Part shown: one piece after another, positions 16,893-24,935 of the stretch
Numbering within the stretch: the stretch's first letter is position 1
How the letters are laid out: each line of letters starts with the position of its first letter
Source of the DNA: DATARH01 sp035534855
Lineage (GTDB): Bacteria > Pseudomonadota > Alphaproteobacteria > ATCC43930 > CGMCC-115725
DNA length: 64,000 bases
Assembly: GCA_035534855.1 (NCBI GenBank)
Contig: DATLRD010000031.1
Span: forward strand, 5,041-69,040
Direction: 5' to 3'
Program-made: the position numbers and the translations under genes
Notes under the pieces: generated by a model
Database searches by the model: none
Told to the model about the DNA's origin: nothing
The model's input: only the letters and a program-made list of their open reading frames with translations

Positions 16893-16969
16893 GGCGGGGT
16901 AGCTCAGTTGGTCAGAGCAGCGGACTCATAAGCCGAAGGTCGGCGGTTCAAATCCGCCCCCCGCTACCA
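16893..16969 (+). tRNA. tRNA with CAU anticodon (tRNA-Met elongator or tRNA-Ile2)
   Basis: A 77-nt cloverleaf with encoded CCA. The acceptor is GGCGGGG/CCCCGCT (G1 pairs with U72), the D-stem GCTC/GAGC, the anticodon CAT at 16927-16929 in a CTCATAA loop, and the T-arm GGCGG-TTCAAAT-CCGCC. The anticodon stem has only three Watson-Crick pairs, with mismatches at 27-43 and 31-39. It lacks the initiator signature. Whether it reads Met or, after lysidine modification, Ile AUA cannot be settled by eye. Confidence 0.9.
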
Positions 16970-17003
16970 GACTTGCCGCAGAAATTTCCTGTTTCGATTG
17001 ACC

Positions 17004-17029
17004 GGCCCGCTGCAACCATGTCGCGGGCC
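17004..17029 (+). terminator. Possible hairpin downstream of the tRNA
   Basis: GGCCCGC at 17004-17010 can pair with GCGGGCC at 17023-17029 around a 12-nt loop. There is no T-tract, so this is at best a weak transcription end or processing signal for the mnmA-tRNA transcript. Confidence 0.3.
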
Positions 17030-17143
17030 GCAGCGTTATCGGGGTCGGGCGCAGCGCGCGAAATTGCGCTGCATCCATGCGCCGCGGGGATGAAACGGGC
17101 GCGATCGACCGTAAATAGGCAGCGATTTGTGGAGCGCATTGCG

Positions 17144-17452
17144 ATGAGACATCTGTTGACCGGCGCGGCGCTGGCCGCGGCACTGGCGATTGCGGCTCCG
17201 GCCTGGGCGCAGACCGCCGAGCAACTGAACCAGCAGCAGCTGTACGGCGGCGGCGCGGTAGCCCCAGCGCCAGCCTATCCCTACCCGTACTACGCCGCGC
17301 CGGCACCGGCGCCGGCTCCCTATCCCTATTCCCCGTATCCCTACGCCTATCCTTATGGGTACCCGTATTACGCCTACCCGACCGTCGGCATCGGGATCGG
17401 ATGGGGTTGGGGCGGCGGCTGGGGCGGCCACGGCGGCGGGCACCGCCGCTAG
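17144..17452 (+). CDS. Secreted Tyr/Pro/Ala-Gly low-complexity protein
   Basis: A 102-residue protein with a clear signal peptide (RHLLTGAALAAALAIAAPAWAQ, cleavage after AWA). About 60 residues then consist almost only of Pro, Tyr and Ala (AYPYPYYAAPAPAP, YPYAYPYGYPYY). A glycine/tryptophan-rich tail ends in GGGHRR. No domain is recognisable. Such Tyr/Pro-rich exported proteins may be surface or cell-wall associated, but this is a guess. The ATG at 17144 has GTGGAG upstream; the frame opening before the tRNA is not real coding. Confidence 0.65.
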   Translation: MRHLLTGAALAAALAIAAPAWAQTAEQLNQQQLYGGGAVAPAPAYPYPYYAAPAPAPAPYPYSPYPYAYPYGYPYYAYPTVGIGIGWGWGGGWGGHGGGHRR

Positions 17453-17476
17453 GCCGTTCGCGCCGACACGCTGGCG

Positions 17477-18304
17477 CTAGCCGTTGGTCAGCGCGACCAG
17501 CGCCTCGCACAGCGCGCCGTGCGGGTCGGCGAGGGTTTCGAGGATCGTGAAGTGGTTGGCGCCGTCGATCGGCAGCAGGTGGCCGGGCAGCCCGCGCTCG
17601 GCCCAAACCTGGGTGTAATCGGTCGACTGGCGGCACAGTTCGGGCAGCTCGGCGGTGCCGTAGGCGGCGACCAGCGGCCCCGACATCGCCGGCATCTCGA
17701 ACAGCGGGCTGTTGCGCAGCGCTTCGTCTTCGTCGAGGCCGAGCTTATCGTTGAGATAGCACAGCCGGATCGGTTCGAGATCGTAGATCCCGCTGATCGC
17801 GAGGCCGCCCTTGACCTCGCGCAGCGGCATCGTCATCGCCGTCAGGTGGCCGCCGGCAGACCAGCCCGAGACATAGAGGCGCGCCGGGGCGGCGCCGTGC
17901 TCGCCGATATGCTCGGCGAGCCACAGCACCGCGCGCCGCACCTCGGCGACAATGCGGTCGAGCCGGGATTCGGGCGCCAGCGTGTAGCCGACGAGCGCGA
18001 CATTGATCCCGCGTGCCAGCGGCCCGTCGGCGACAAAGGCGAAATTCTCCTTGTCGTTCATCTGCCAGTAGCCGCCGTGGATGAATACCAGCGTCGGCGC
18101 GTTCGGCTGGGCCGCGGGAAAGAAATCGAGCCGCTCGCGCGCTGCCTTGCCATACGCGAGGTCGAGATGTGCGTTGCGCTCGCGCCGGATCCGCGCGCTG
18201 CGCGCGTTCCAGTCGGCGATAATTGCGGGCGAATTCGCCACTGCCGCACGATTGTTGTAGGCGGCATCGAGCTGCGCCCGATCCATGCCGCGATAGGTCG
18301 TCAT
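17477..18304 (-). CDS. Alpha/beta hydrolase, kynurenine formamidase/carboxylesterase-like
   Basis: A 275-residue hydrolase with HGGYW (the oxyanion HGGxW form of the hormone-sensitive-lipase and formamidase groups), the nucleophile elbow GWSAGGH and the histidine in DGANHFTILE. The N-terminal YRGMDRAQLDAAYNNRAAV motif is seen in arylformamidase-like proteins. The substrate is not certain. Its ATG is 3 bp after the stop of the aspartate dehydrogenase gene, so the two form an operon. Confidence 0.83.
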   Translation of the reverse strand: MTTYRGMDRAQLDAAYNNRAAVANSPAIIADWNARSARIRRERNAHLDLAYGKAARERLDFFPAAQPNAPTLVFIHGGYWQMNDKENFAFVADGPLARGINVALVGYTLAPESRLDRIVAEVRRAVLWLAEHIGEHGAAPARLYVSGWSAGGHLTAMTMPLREVKGGLAISGIYDLEPIRLCYLNDKLGLDEDEALRNSPLFEMPAMSGPLVAAYGTAELPELCRQSTDYTQVWAERGLPGHLLPIDGANHFTILETLADPHGALCEALVALTNG

Positions 18305-18307
18305 CCT

Positions 18308-19114
18308 TCAGGTTCCGATCGCCAGAGGGCTCGACATCTTGCGCAGCAGCGCCACCACCGACAGCGCGGTCAGCTTGCCGGTGCGCGGGTTTTCCAGGCT
18401 CGGTACGTTTTCGATCTCGAACGCAAACCGCGCCGAATCCGCTTCGACCTCGATGCGGTGCATGTTGCGTTCGACCGCCGGGTCGGCCCAGATCTCGATC
18501 GTCGTGCGGTCCGGGCCGATCCCGGCCATCGCCAGCGCCGCCGCGACGTTGACATTGGCCGGAAAACCCTGCGCCGCCTCGCGCGCCGACCCGGTGAACA
18601 CCAGTTTTGCGGCGTTGAGGCCGTCGACCTCGATGCCGTTGGCGACGAGATAAGGTGCCCCGGCAAGCCCGCCCGGCGGCTTGCGGGTGATCATGTGGAC
18701 GCGGGAAATCTCGCCGATCGCGGCGGCCTGCACCGCGTCGAGCGCCAAGAGCGCACCGGTCGGCACCAGGATGCGGCCGCCATGCGCGCGTGCCAGCTCG
18801 ACCAAGTCGAAATTGTCGAGCAGCGCGCCGCAGCTCAGCGTGATCAGCGTGCGGCCATGCGCCAGCGCCGGCTCGGCCAGTTCGCGCAGCACCGAAGCCG
18901 GCGCGCATTCGACGACGATCTCGGCCTCTTCCCACAGCCGCGACAGCGGCACCACCGGCGGCTTGTCGGCAAACCCGGCCATCGCTGCCGCGGCACGGCC
19001 GGCGTCGCGCGCCGACACCGCGGCGAGGCGCATCCCGTCGATGCCGCGGTCGAGATGCCCCGCTACCACCCGCCCGATCGTGCCGAACCCGGCGATCGCC
19101 ACCCTCGTTGCCAT
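18308..19114 (-). CDS. nadX: L-aspartate dehydrogenase
   Basis: A 268-residue NAD(P)-dependent enzyme converting aspartate to iminoaspartate/oxaloacetate. The Rossmann start AIAGFGTIGR and the FPANVNVAAALAMAG segment are typical of aspartate dehydrogenase (NadX). It also has IEIWADPAVERNMHRIEVE and an end at the FEIENVPSLENPRTGKL motif. It may feed NAD synthesis in place of NadB or serve amino acid metabolism. The frame extends to 19255, but the family start is the ATG at 19114. The upstream stretch is the remnant of another gene read backwards. Confidence 0.9.
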   Translation of the reverse strand: MATRVAIAGFGTIGRVVAGHLDRGIDGMRLAAVSARDAGRAAAAMAGFADKPPVVPLSRLWEEAEIVVECAPASVLRELAEPALAHGRTLITLSCGALLDNFDLVELARAHGGRILVPTGALLALDAVQAAAIGEISRVHMITRKPPGGLAGAPYLVANGIEVDGLNAAKLVFTGSAREAAQGFPANVNVAAALAMAGIGPDRTTIEIWADPAVERNMHRIEVEADSARFAFEIENVPSLENPRTGKLTALSVVALLRKMSSPLAIGT

Positions 19115-19150
19115 CCGTGCCCCGTTTGCTGTCGTGCAACAGTAGCGTCG

Positions 19151-19297
19151 TGCGCCCGTCGCATCATCCGCGCAAGGCTTTACCGGGCGGAGATCGCGCT
19201 CGCCGAGGTGTTCCCCCGCTACGATGTCGGCGAGGAGGTCGTCGCCGGCATCCACCTGACGATCAACGGCATCGCCGCCGGATTGAGGAACAGCGGT
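19151..19297 (+). pseudogene. ppc: 3' remnant of phosphoenolpyruvate carboxylase gene
   Basis: On the plus strand this 147-bp intergenic piece reads RLYRAEIALAEVF and then HLTINGIAAGLRNSG, which matches the strongly conserved C-terminus of PEP carboxylase (family endings of the type LTINGIAAGMRNTG). The stop that should follow the last glycine is replaced by CGA, and nothing upstream of residue ~-48 survives. The remnant is not translated from any start of its own. It lies between nadX and the acyl-CoA dehydrogenase gene, both on the other strand, so it looks like a deletion scar. Confidence 0.65.
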
Positions 19298-19310
19298 CGA
19301 GGCGCCCAGC

Positions 19311-20477
19311 TCAATACGATTTCGGCAGGCCGAGCACCCGCTCGCCGATATACGACAGGATCAGCTGGGCGCTGACCGGGGCGATGCGGGCGATCTGCGC
19401 CTCGCGGAAATAGCGCTCGACCTGGAACTCCTTGGCGTAGCCCATGCCGCCGTGGGTCAGCATCGCGGTCTCACACGCCTTGGCCCCGGCCTCGCCGGCG
19501 AAGTATTTGGCGGCGTTGGCAAAGGCGCCGGCCTCCTCGCCGCGGTCATAGGCGGCGGCGGCGCGCAGCATCAGCAACTCGGCCGCCTCCAGCTCGATCC
19601 AGCGCTCGGCGAGCGGGTGCTGGATGCCCTGGTTCTGCCCGATCGGGCGGCCAACAACGACGCGCTCCCCGGCATAGCGCGCGGCGCGCGCCAGCGCGGC
19701 GCGGCCGAGACCGACCGCCTCGGCGGCGATTAGGATGCGCTCCGGGTTCATCCCGTGCAGGATGTACTGGAACCCTTTGCCTTCCTCGCCGATGCGGTCC
19801 TCGAGCGGCACCTTGAGCCCGTCGATGAACAGCATGTTCGAATCGACCGCGTGGCGGCCCATCTTGGGGATTTCGCGCACCTCGACGGCGCTGCGGTCGA
19901 GGTCGGTATAGAACAGGGTCATGCCGTGCGACGGCCGCGGCGCCTCGTCGAACGGGGTGGTGCGGGTCAGGATCAGCATCTTTTCGGTGACCTGCGCGGT
20001 CGAGGTCCAGATCTTGCGGCCGCTGATTACGTAGCCGTTGCCCTCGCGCACCGCGCGCGTCTTGAGCCGCGTCGTATCGAGCCCGACATCGGGCTCGGTC
20101 ACCGCAAAGCAGGCTTTCTCCCGCCCGGCGATCAGCGGCGGCAGAAAGCGCTGGCGCTGCTCGTCGGTGCCGAACACGACGACCGGGTGCAGCCCGAAAA
20201 TGTTCATGTGCACCGCCGACGCGCCGGAAAACCCGGCGCCCGATTGCGCGACCGCCTGCATGACCACCGCCGCCTCGGTGATGCCGAGCCCGCTGCCGCC
20301 ATATTCCTCGGGCATCGCCACGCCGAGCCAGCCGCCGGCGGCCATCGCCTGGTGGAACTCGGTCGGAAATCCGCCCTCGGTGTCGCGCTTCAGCCAATAG
20401 GCATCGTCAAACTGCTCGCACAGCCGCGCCACCGCCTCGCGGATTTCGAGCTGCTCTTGGGTCAGGCCAAAGCTCAT
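19311..20477 (-). CDS. Acyl-CoA dehydrogenase
   Basis: A 388-residue FAD flavoprotein oxidising an acyl-CoA to the enoyl-CoA, passing electrons to ETF. It has the N-terminal helical domain (FGLTQEQLEIREAVARLCEQF) and the FAD/substrate segment CFAVTEPDVG. The WTSTAQ, QGIQHPLAERW and GGMGYAKEFQVERYFRE motifs follow. The end carries IARIAPVSAQLILSYIGE, a common subgroup that lacks the Glu of the MCAD IYEGT motif, so the catalytic base must lie elsewhere. The ATG at 20477 has GGTGGAG upstream and is preferred over 20507. The substrate is unknown. Confidence 0.92.
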   Translation of the reverse strand: MSFGLTQEQLEIREAVARLCEQFDDAYWLKRDTEGGFPTEFHQAMAAGGWLGVAMPEEYGGSGLGITEAAVVMQAVAQSGAGFSGASAVHMNIFGLHPVVVFGTDEQRQRFLPPLIAGREKACFAVTEPDVGLDTTRLKTRAVREGNGYVISGRKIWTSTAQVTEKMLILTRTTPFDEAPRPSHGMTLFYTDLDRSAVEVREIPKMGRHAVDSNMLFIDGLKVPLEDRIGEEGKGFQYILHGMNPERILIAAEAVGLGRAALARAARYAGERVVVGRPIGQNQGIQHPLAERWIELEAAELLMLRAAAAYDRGEEAGAFANAAKYFAGEAGAKACETAMLTHGGMGYAKEFQVERYFREAQIARIAPVSAQLILSYIGERVLGLPKSY

Positions 20478-20547
20478 CGCCAAATCTCCACCACCCGGGT
20501 CGGGCATAACTGATATTCTGCGCCAAAATCCGACGCAGGAGCATCAG

Positions 20548-22620
20548 TTGCCGCTCGACGCCGCTGTCGATACCGCGTTCAGCGTCTGCCCTCACGATTG
20601 CCCGAGCGCCTGCGCACTCGAGATCGAGCGGATCGGCGGGACCCGGATCGGGCGGGTGCGCGGCGCCGAGGGGCAGACCTATACCGATGGCGTCGTGTGC
20701 GCCAAGGTCGCGCGCTATGCCGAGCGCCAATACCACCCAGAGCGACTGGCGATGCCGCTCAGGCGGGTCGGCGACAGGGGCGGCGGGCGCGCGGCGTTTT
20801 CCCCGATTTCGTGGGACGACGCGCTCGACGAGGTCGCCGAACGCTTCAGCCGCGCCGCGCAGCGCCACGGCAGCGAGGCGGTGTGGCCCTACTATTATTC
20901 GGGCACGATGGGGCTGGTGCAGCGCGACGGCATCAACCGGCTGCGCCACACAATGCGCTATTCGCGCGAAGACCTGACGATCTGCAACATGCTGAGCGAT
21001 TCCGGCTGGCTCGCCGGGGTCGGCGCCAAGCGCGGGGTCGACGCAAGCGAGATGGCGAAATCCGACTTGATCGTCGTGTGGGGCGGCAACCCGGTCTCGA
21101 CCCAGGTCAACGTGATGACCCACATCGCCAAGGCGCGCAAGGAGCGCGGCGCCAGGCTGGTGGTGGTCGACCCGTATCGCACCGGCACCGCCGAGATTGC
21201 CGACCTGCACCTCGCGCCGCTGCCCGGCACCGACGGCGCGCTCGCCTGCGCCGTGATGCACGTGCTGTTTGCCGAGGGCTATGCCGACCGCGCCTACATG
21301 GCGCGCTATACCGACGACCCGGCGGGGCTCGAAGCGCATCTGCAAAGCCGCGGCCCGCAATGGGCGGCCGGCATCACTGGGCTTGAGGCGGCGCAGATCA
21401 CCGAGTTCGCCCGGCTTTACGGCCGCACCAGGCGCAGCTTTATCCGCTTCGGCTATGGGTTTTCGCGCCAGCGCAATGGCGCGGCGCAGATGTTCGCCGC
21501 GCTGTGCCTGCCGGCGGTGACCGGCGCCTGGCAGTACGAAGGCGGCGGGTCCCATTATTCGAACCACGGGCTGATACCGCTCAATCGCACGCTGATCGAC
21601 GGGCTGGACCGGCTCGATCCGTCGACCCGCATCCTCGACCAGTGCCGGATCGGCCCGATCCTGTGCGGCGACCGGCGCGACCTCGGTGACGGCCCACCGG
21701 TCACCGCGCTGTTGATCCAGAACACCAACCCGCTCGTCGTCGCGCCGGAAAGCGGGCTGGTGCGCGACGGCTTTCTCCGAGACGACCTGTTTGTCTGCGT
21801 GCACGAGCAGTTTTTCACCGAGACCGCGGCAATGGCCGATATCGTGCTGCCGGCGACGACGTTTCTCGAACACGACGACATCTACACCGCCGGCGGCCAC
21901 ACCTATCTCCAGATCAGCAGCCCAGTGGTGCCGCCTTACGCCCAATGCCGCTCTAACCACGAGGTGCAGCGCGCCCTCGCCCATCGCCTTGGCGCCCGGC
22001 ATCGTGGCTTTGACCTGACCGCAGCCGAAATCATCGACGAAACCTTGCGGCGCAGCGACCTGCCCGGGCGCGAAGCGTTTACCGAGGGGGTGTGGCGCGA
22101 TTTCTGGCCGGGCTTCGAGACCGGGCATTTCCTCGACGGCTTCGGCCACGCCGACCGCAAATTCCATTTCCGCGCCAACTGGCGCGCGATCGGCCCGAAC
22201 CATGTCGGAATGCCGGCATTCCCGGACCATGTCGCGGTTATCGACGATCGTGACCCAGACCGGCCGTTTCGCATGATTCCAGCACCTTCGCGATCGTTCC
22301 TCAACACCAGCTTCAATAATACGCCGTCCGGCATCGCCCGCGAGGGGCGGCCGACGGCGATGATCCACCCCGCGGCGCTCGCCGAATTGGGGATCGGCGA
22401 TGGCGCGCGGGTGCGGATCGGCAACGGCAAGGGCAGCGTTATCGTGCATGCCCGCGCCTTCGCCGGGCTGCAGAAACGGGTCGTGGTCGTCGAGGGGCTG
22501 TGGCCCAATCATGCCTTCGAGGAAGGCATCGGGATCAATCTGCTGACCAGCGCCGAGCCAGGCCTGCCACGCGGCGGCGGCGTGTTTCACGATACGTCGG
22601 TTTGGCTCAAGCCGGCGTAG
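20548..22620 (+). CDS. Molybdopterin-containing oxidoreductase (MopB family, 4Fe-4S)
   Basis: A 690-residue member of the DMSO reductase superfamily. C14, C18, C22 and C51 (CPHDCPSAC...C) bind the N-terminal 4Fe-4S cluster. The domain that binds the two molybdopterin-guanine dinucleotides follows (VWGGNPVSTQVN, LIQNTNPLVVAPE, DIVLPATTFLEHDDIY), and the C-terminal barrel includes NTSFNNTPSG. There is no Tat signal, so it is likely cytoplasmic. It starts with TTG, supported by AGGAG six bases upstream. Substrate and electron partner are unknown; no small subunits are adjacent. Confidence 0.9.
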   Translation: MPLDAAVDTAFSVCPHDCPSACALEIERIGGTRIGRVRGAEGQTYTDGVVCAKVARYAERQYHPERLAMPLRRVGDRGGGRAAFSPISWDDALDEVAERFSRAAQRHGSEAVWPYYYSGTMGLVQRDGINRLRHTMRYSREDLTICNMLSDSGWLAGVGAKRGVDASEMAKSDLIVVWGGNPVSTQVNVMTHIAKARKERGARLVVVDPYRTGTAEIADLHLAPLPGTDGALACAVMHVLFAEGYADRAYMARYTDDPAGLEAHLQSRGPQWAAGITGLEAAQITEFARLYGRTRRSFIRFGYGFSRQRNGAAQMFAALCLPAVTGAWQYEGGGSHYSNHGLIPLNRTLIDGLDRLDPSTRILDQCRIGPILCGDRRDLGDGPPVTALLIQNTNPLVVAPESGLVRDGFLRDDLFVCVHEQFFTETAAMADIVLPATTFLEHDDIYTAGGHTYLQISSPVVPPYAQCRSNHEVQRALAHRLGARHRGFDLTAAEIIDETLRRSDLPGREAFTEGVWRDFWPGFETGHFLDGFGHADRKFHFRANWRAIGPNHVGMPAFPDHVAVIDDRDPDRPFRMIPAPSRSFLNTSFNNTPSGIAREGRPTAMIHPAALAELGIGDGARVRIGNGKGSVIVHARAFAGLQKRVVVVEGLWPNHAFEEGIGINLLTSAEPGLPRGGGVFHDTSVWLKPA

Positions 22621-22639
22621 GCACCATTTTCAGGCGGCG

Positions 22640-23350
22640 ATGAGCGACGGCAAGAACCGGCTTCCCGACAAATCCCCTTCGACCGAGGTCGATGCGTTTC
22701 TGCGTGACCTCAACCGGATGCCGGCGGTGCGGCCGGCCGGTAGGCGCGGCCGGCTGATCTTCGCGCTCGACGCCACCGCCAGCCGCGAGCCGACCTGGGA
22801 CCGCGCCTGCCGCATCCAGGGCGAGATGTTCGAAGCTACCGCCGCGCTCGGCGGGCTTGATGTCAAGCTGATGTTCTATCGCGGCTTTCGCGAGTGTAAG
22901 TCGAGCCGCTGGATGGCGAGCGGCGCCGATCTGCACCGTGCGATGCGCGCGGTGTCGTGCGCCGGCGGCGAGACCCAGATCGAACGCGTGCTCGACCACG
23001 CGATCGCTGAAACCCGACGCCTCAGGGTCAACGCGCTGGTGTTTGTCGGCGACGCGATGGAAGAAGACATCGACCGGCTGTGCCGCCTCGCCGGCGAACT
23101 CGGCCTGCTAGGCGTGCCAATCTTCGTGTTTCACGAAGGCAACGACCCGGCCGCAGCAAAGGCGTTCCGCCAGATCGCCAAGCTGTCGCGCGGCGCCTAT
23201 CTGCGCTTCGACCTGGCGAGCGCAGACCGGCTCAAGGAATTGCTGGCGGCGGTCGCCGTCTATGCCGCCGGCGGGTATCGCGCTCTGACCGCCTACGGCG
23301 AGAAGAAAGGCGGCGACATCCCGCTGTTGACGGCGCAATTGCGCGCCTGA
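22640..23350 (+). CDS. VWA-like domain protein
   Basis: A 236-residue protein with a von Willebrand A-like fold. The metal site starts at D44 in FALDATASRE (DxTxS rather than DxSxS), has the conserved threonine in GGETQIERVL and the later acidic site FVGDAMEED. There is no signal or membrane segment. It starts 20 bp after the molybdopterin oxidoreductase and is followed 7 bp later by a membrane J-protein. VWA proteins often work with AAA chaperones or in assembly of metalloenzymes; here a role in maturing the upstream Mo enzyme is only a guess. Confidence 0.8.
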   Translation: MSDGKNRLPDKSPSTEVDAFLRDLNRMPAVRPAGRRGRLIFALDATASREPTWDRACRIQGEMFEATAALGGLDVKLMFYRGFRECKSSRWMASGADLHRAMRAVSCAGGETQIERVLDHAIAETRRLRVNALVFVGDAMEEDIDRLCRLAGELGLLGVPIFVFHEGNDPAAAKAFRQIAKLSRGAYLRFDLASADRLKELLAAVAVYAAGGYRALTAYGEKKGGDIPLLTAQLRA

Positions 23351-23356
23351 CGCACG

Positions 23357-24064
23357 ATGCTGTTTCTGGTCGGCGGCCTCGTGATCCTCGGCGGGTTCCT
23401 GCTGCTCGCCTGGCTGTTCATCAAGACCGAGCCGCAAAAGCTGGCCCAGCTCGTCAAATGGGTGCTGATCGCCGCCGCGGTCGGGCTGTTCATCGTGCTG
23501 CTGCTGTCGGAGCGGTTCGCCTTCCTGTGGCTGCCGCTGGCGCTGGCATTGCCGGCGTGGCGCCGCTATCGCTCGTTGTTCTCGGGGTTTCGCGGCCCCG
23601 CCGCCGGGCGCAGCTCTGACGTGTCCACGCCGTTTCTGCGCATGAGCCTCGACCACGACACCGGCACGATGACCGGAACGGTGCTGCAAGGCCGGTTCGC
23701 CGGCAGCCGGATCGAGGAATTAGGCCGCACCGATCTGATCGCCCTGCTACGCGAGTGCCGCGCCGCCGACGAGGCCGGCGCCCGCCTGGTCGAGGCCTAT
23801 CTCGACCGCGCCCACCCCGACTGGCGCGACGACTTCGCCGCTGCCGGCCCTTCCGGCCAGTCCGGCGGCGCACGCGGCGGCACCGGCGATGTGACCGTCG
23901 ACGAGGCCTATGCCATCCTCGGCCTGGCGCCTGGCGCCGACACGGCGGCGATCCGCGCCGCACACCACCGGCTGATGAAGCAGCTGCATCCCGATCACGG
24001 CGGCAGCGACTACCTCGCCGGCAAGATCAATCGCGCCCGCGACGTTCTCCTCAAACAGCGGTAG
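23357..24064 (+). CDS. Membrane-anchored J-domain protein (TIM14/DnaJ-like)
   Basis: A 235-residue protein with two to three N-terminal membrane helices (about 2-20, 33-50, 54-66), a central soluble stretch, and a C-terminal J domain (about 178-235). The J domain contains YAILGLAPGAD, HRLMKQLHPDHGGSDYL and the HPD motif needed to stimulate Hsp70. The layout, membrane first and J domain last, resembles mitochondrial Pam18/TIM14 rather than DnaJ. It is probably cotranscribed with the VWA gene. Its Hsp70 partner would be DnaK, since the HscA here is a stub. Confidence 0.87.
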   Translation: MLFLVGGLVILGGFLLLAWLFIKTEPQKLAQLVKWVLIAAAVGLFIVLLLSERFAFLWLPLALALPAWRRYRSLFSGFRGPAAGRSSDVSTPFLRMSLDHDTGTMTGTVLQGRFAGSRIEELGRTDLIALLRECRAADEAGARLVEAYLDRAHPDWRDDFAAAGPSGQSGGARGGTGDVTVDEAYAILGLAPGADTAAIRAAHHRLMKQLHPDHGGSDYLAGKINRARDVLLKQR

Positions 24065-24072
24065 AAAGGGCC

Positions 24073-24927
24073 ATGGAATCGCATGATCGCACGGTCCTCG
24101 TCGGCTTGATCGGCGCAGGCATCCAGGCGTCGCGTTCGCCGGCGCTGCACGAACGCGAAGGCCAGGCGCAGGGCCTGTCGTACCTCTATCGGCTGATCGA
24201 TCTCGAGCGGCTCGGCCTGACCGCGGCTGATCTGCCCGAGCTGCTGCTAGCCGCGCGGCGTTTCGGGTTTGCCGGGCTCAACATCACCCATCCGTGCAAG
24301 CAGGCAGTGATCCCTCTGCTTGACGACCTGTCGCCGGATGCGCAGGCAATCGGCGCAGTCAATACGGTCGTGTTCGGCGCCGACGGGCGGACAGCCGGGC
24401 ACAATACCGACTGGTCCGGCTTCTCTGAGAGCTTCGCGCGCGAGCTGGCCGACGCGCCGCGCCACCGCGTCGCGCAACTCGGTGCCGGCGGCGCCGGCTC
24501 GGCGGTGGCGCATGCGCTGCTGACGCTCGGCGTCGCCACCCTGGCGATCTTCGACACCGACCGGACGCGCGCCGCAGCGCTGGCGGCGGATTTATGCCGC
24601 CGCTTCGGCGTCGGCCGCGCCGAAGCCATCGGCGATGCCGCGCCGGCGGTCGCGGCGGCTGACGGGCTCGTCAACACGACCCCGATTGGCATGGACGGCC
24701 ATCCCGGCATGCCAGTGCCGCGCGACTGGTTGCGCCCGGAGTTGTGGGTCGCAGAAATCGTCTATTTCCCGCTCGAAACCGAGTTGCTGCGGGCCGCGCG
24801 AGCGGCCGGGTGCCGCACCATGGACGGCGGCATGATGGCCGTGTTCCAGGCGGTCGGCGCGTTCCGCCTATTTGCCGGGATCGAGCCGGACCCCGACCGG
24901 ATGATCCGGCATTTCGCCAGTATGTGA
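24073..24927 (+). CDS. Quinate/shikimate dehydrogenase (catabolic AroE-like)
   Basis: A 284-residue shikimate dehydrogenase family enzyme. SRSPALHEREGQAQG in the substrate site, the catalytic lysine in NITHPCKQ and aspartate in GHNTDWSGF, and the nucleotide loop GAGGAGSA are present. The SPALHE...YRLIDL pattern is closer to the catabolic quinate/shikimate enzymes than to biosynthetic AroE. The next gene is a collapsed 3-dehydroshikimate dehydratase, which supports an origin in a quinate/shikimate degradation pair. AAAGGG precedes the ATG at 24073. It may still function in shikimate metabolism. Confidence 0.85.
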   Translation: MESHDRTVLVGLIGAGIQASRSPALHEREGQAQGLSYLYRLIDLERLGLTAADLPELLLAARRFGFAGLNITHPCKQAVIPLLDDLSPDAQAIGAVNTVVFGADGRTAGHNTDWSGFSESFARELADAPRHRVAQLGAGGAGSAVAHALLTLGVATLAIFDTDRTRAAALAADLCRRFGVGRAEAIGDAAPAVAAADGLVNTTPIGMDGHPGMPVPRDWLRPELWVAEIVYFPLETELLRAARAAGCRTMDGGMMAVFQAVGAFRLFAGIEPDPDRMIRHFASM

Positions 24928-24935
24928 GGGGATCG

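Noticed and set aside
17004..17072. Riboswitch after the tRNA
   Set aside because: Two simple inverted repeats are visible, but there is no conserved core of any known riboswitch class.
19115..19255. Longer start for aspartate dehydrogenase
   Set aside because: The added residues are the antisense of the ppc scar and do not match the family start, which is at 19114.
20407..22590. Open frame of 727 codons on the minus strand
   Set aside because: It is the antisense of the molybdopterin oxidoreductase, whose motifs are clear. The minus frame has no domain and the His/Arg-rich composition typical of shadow frames in GC-rich DNA.
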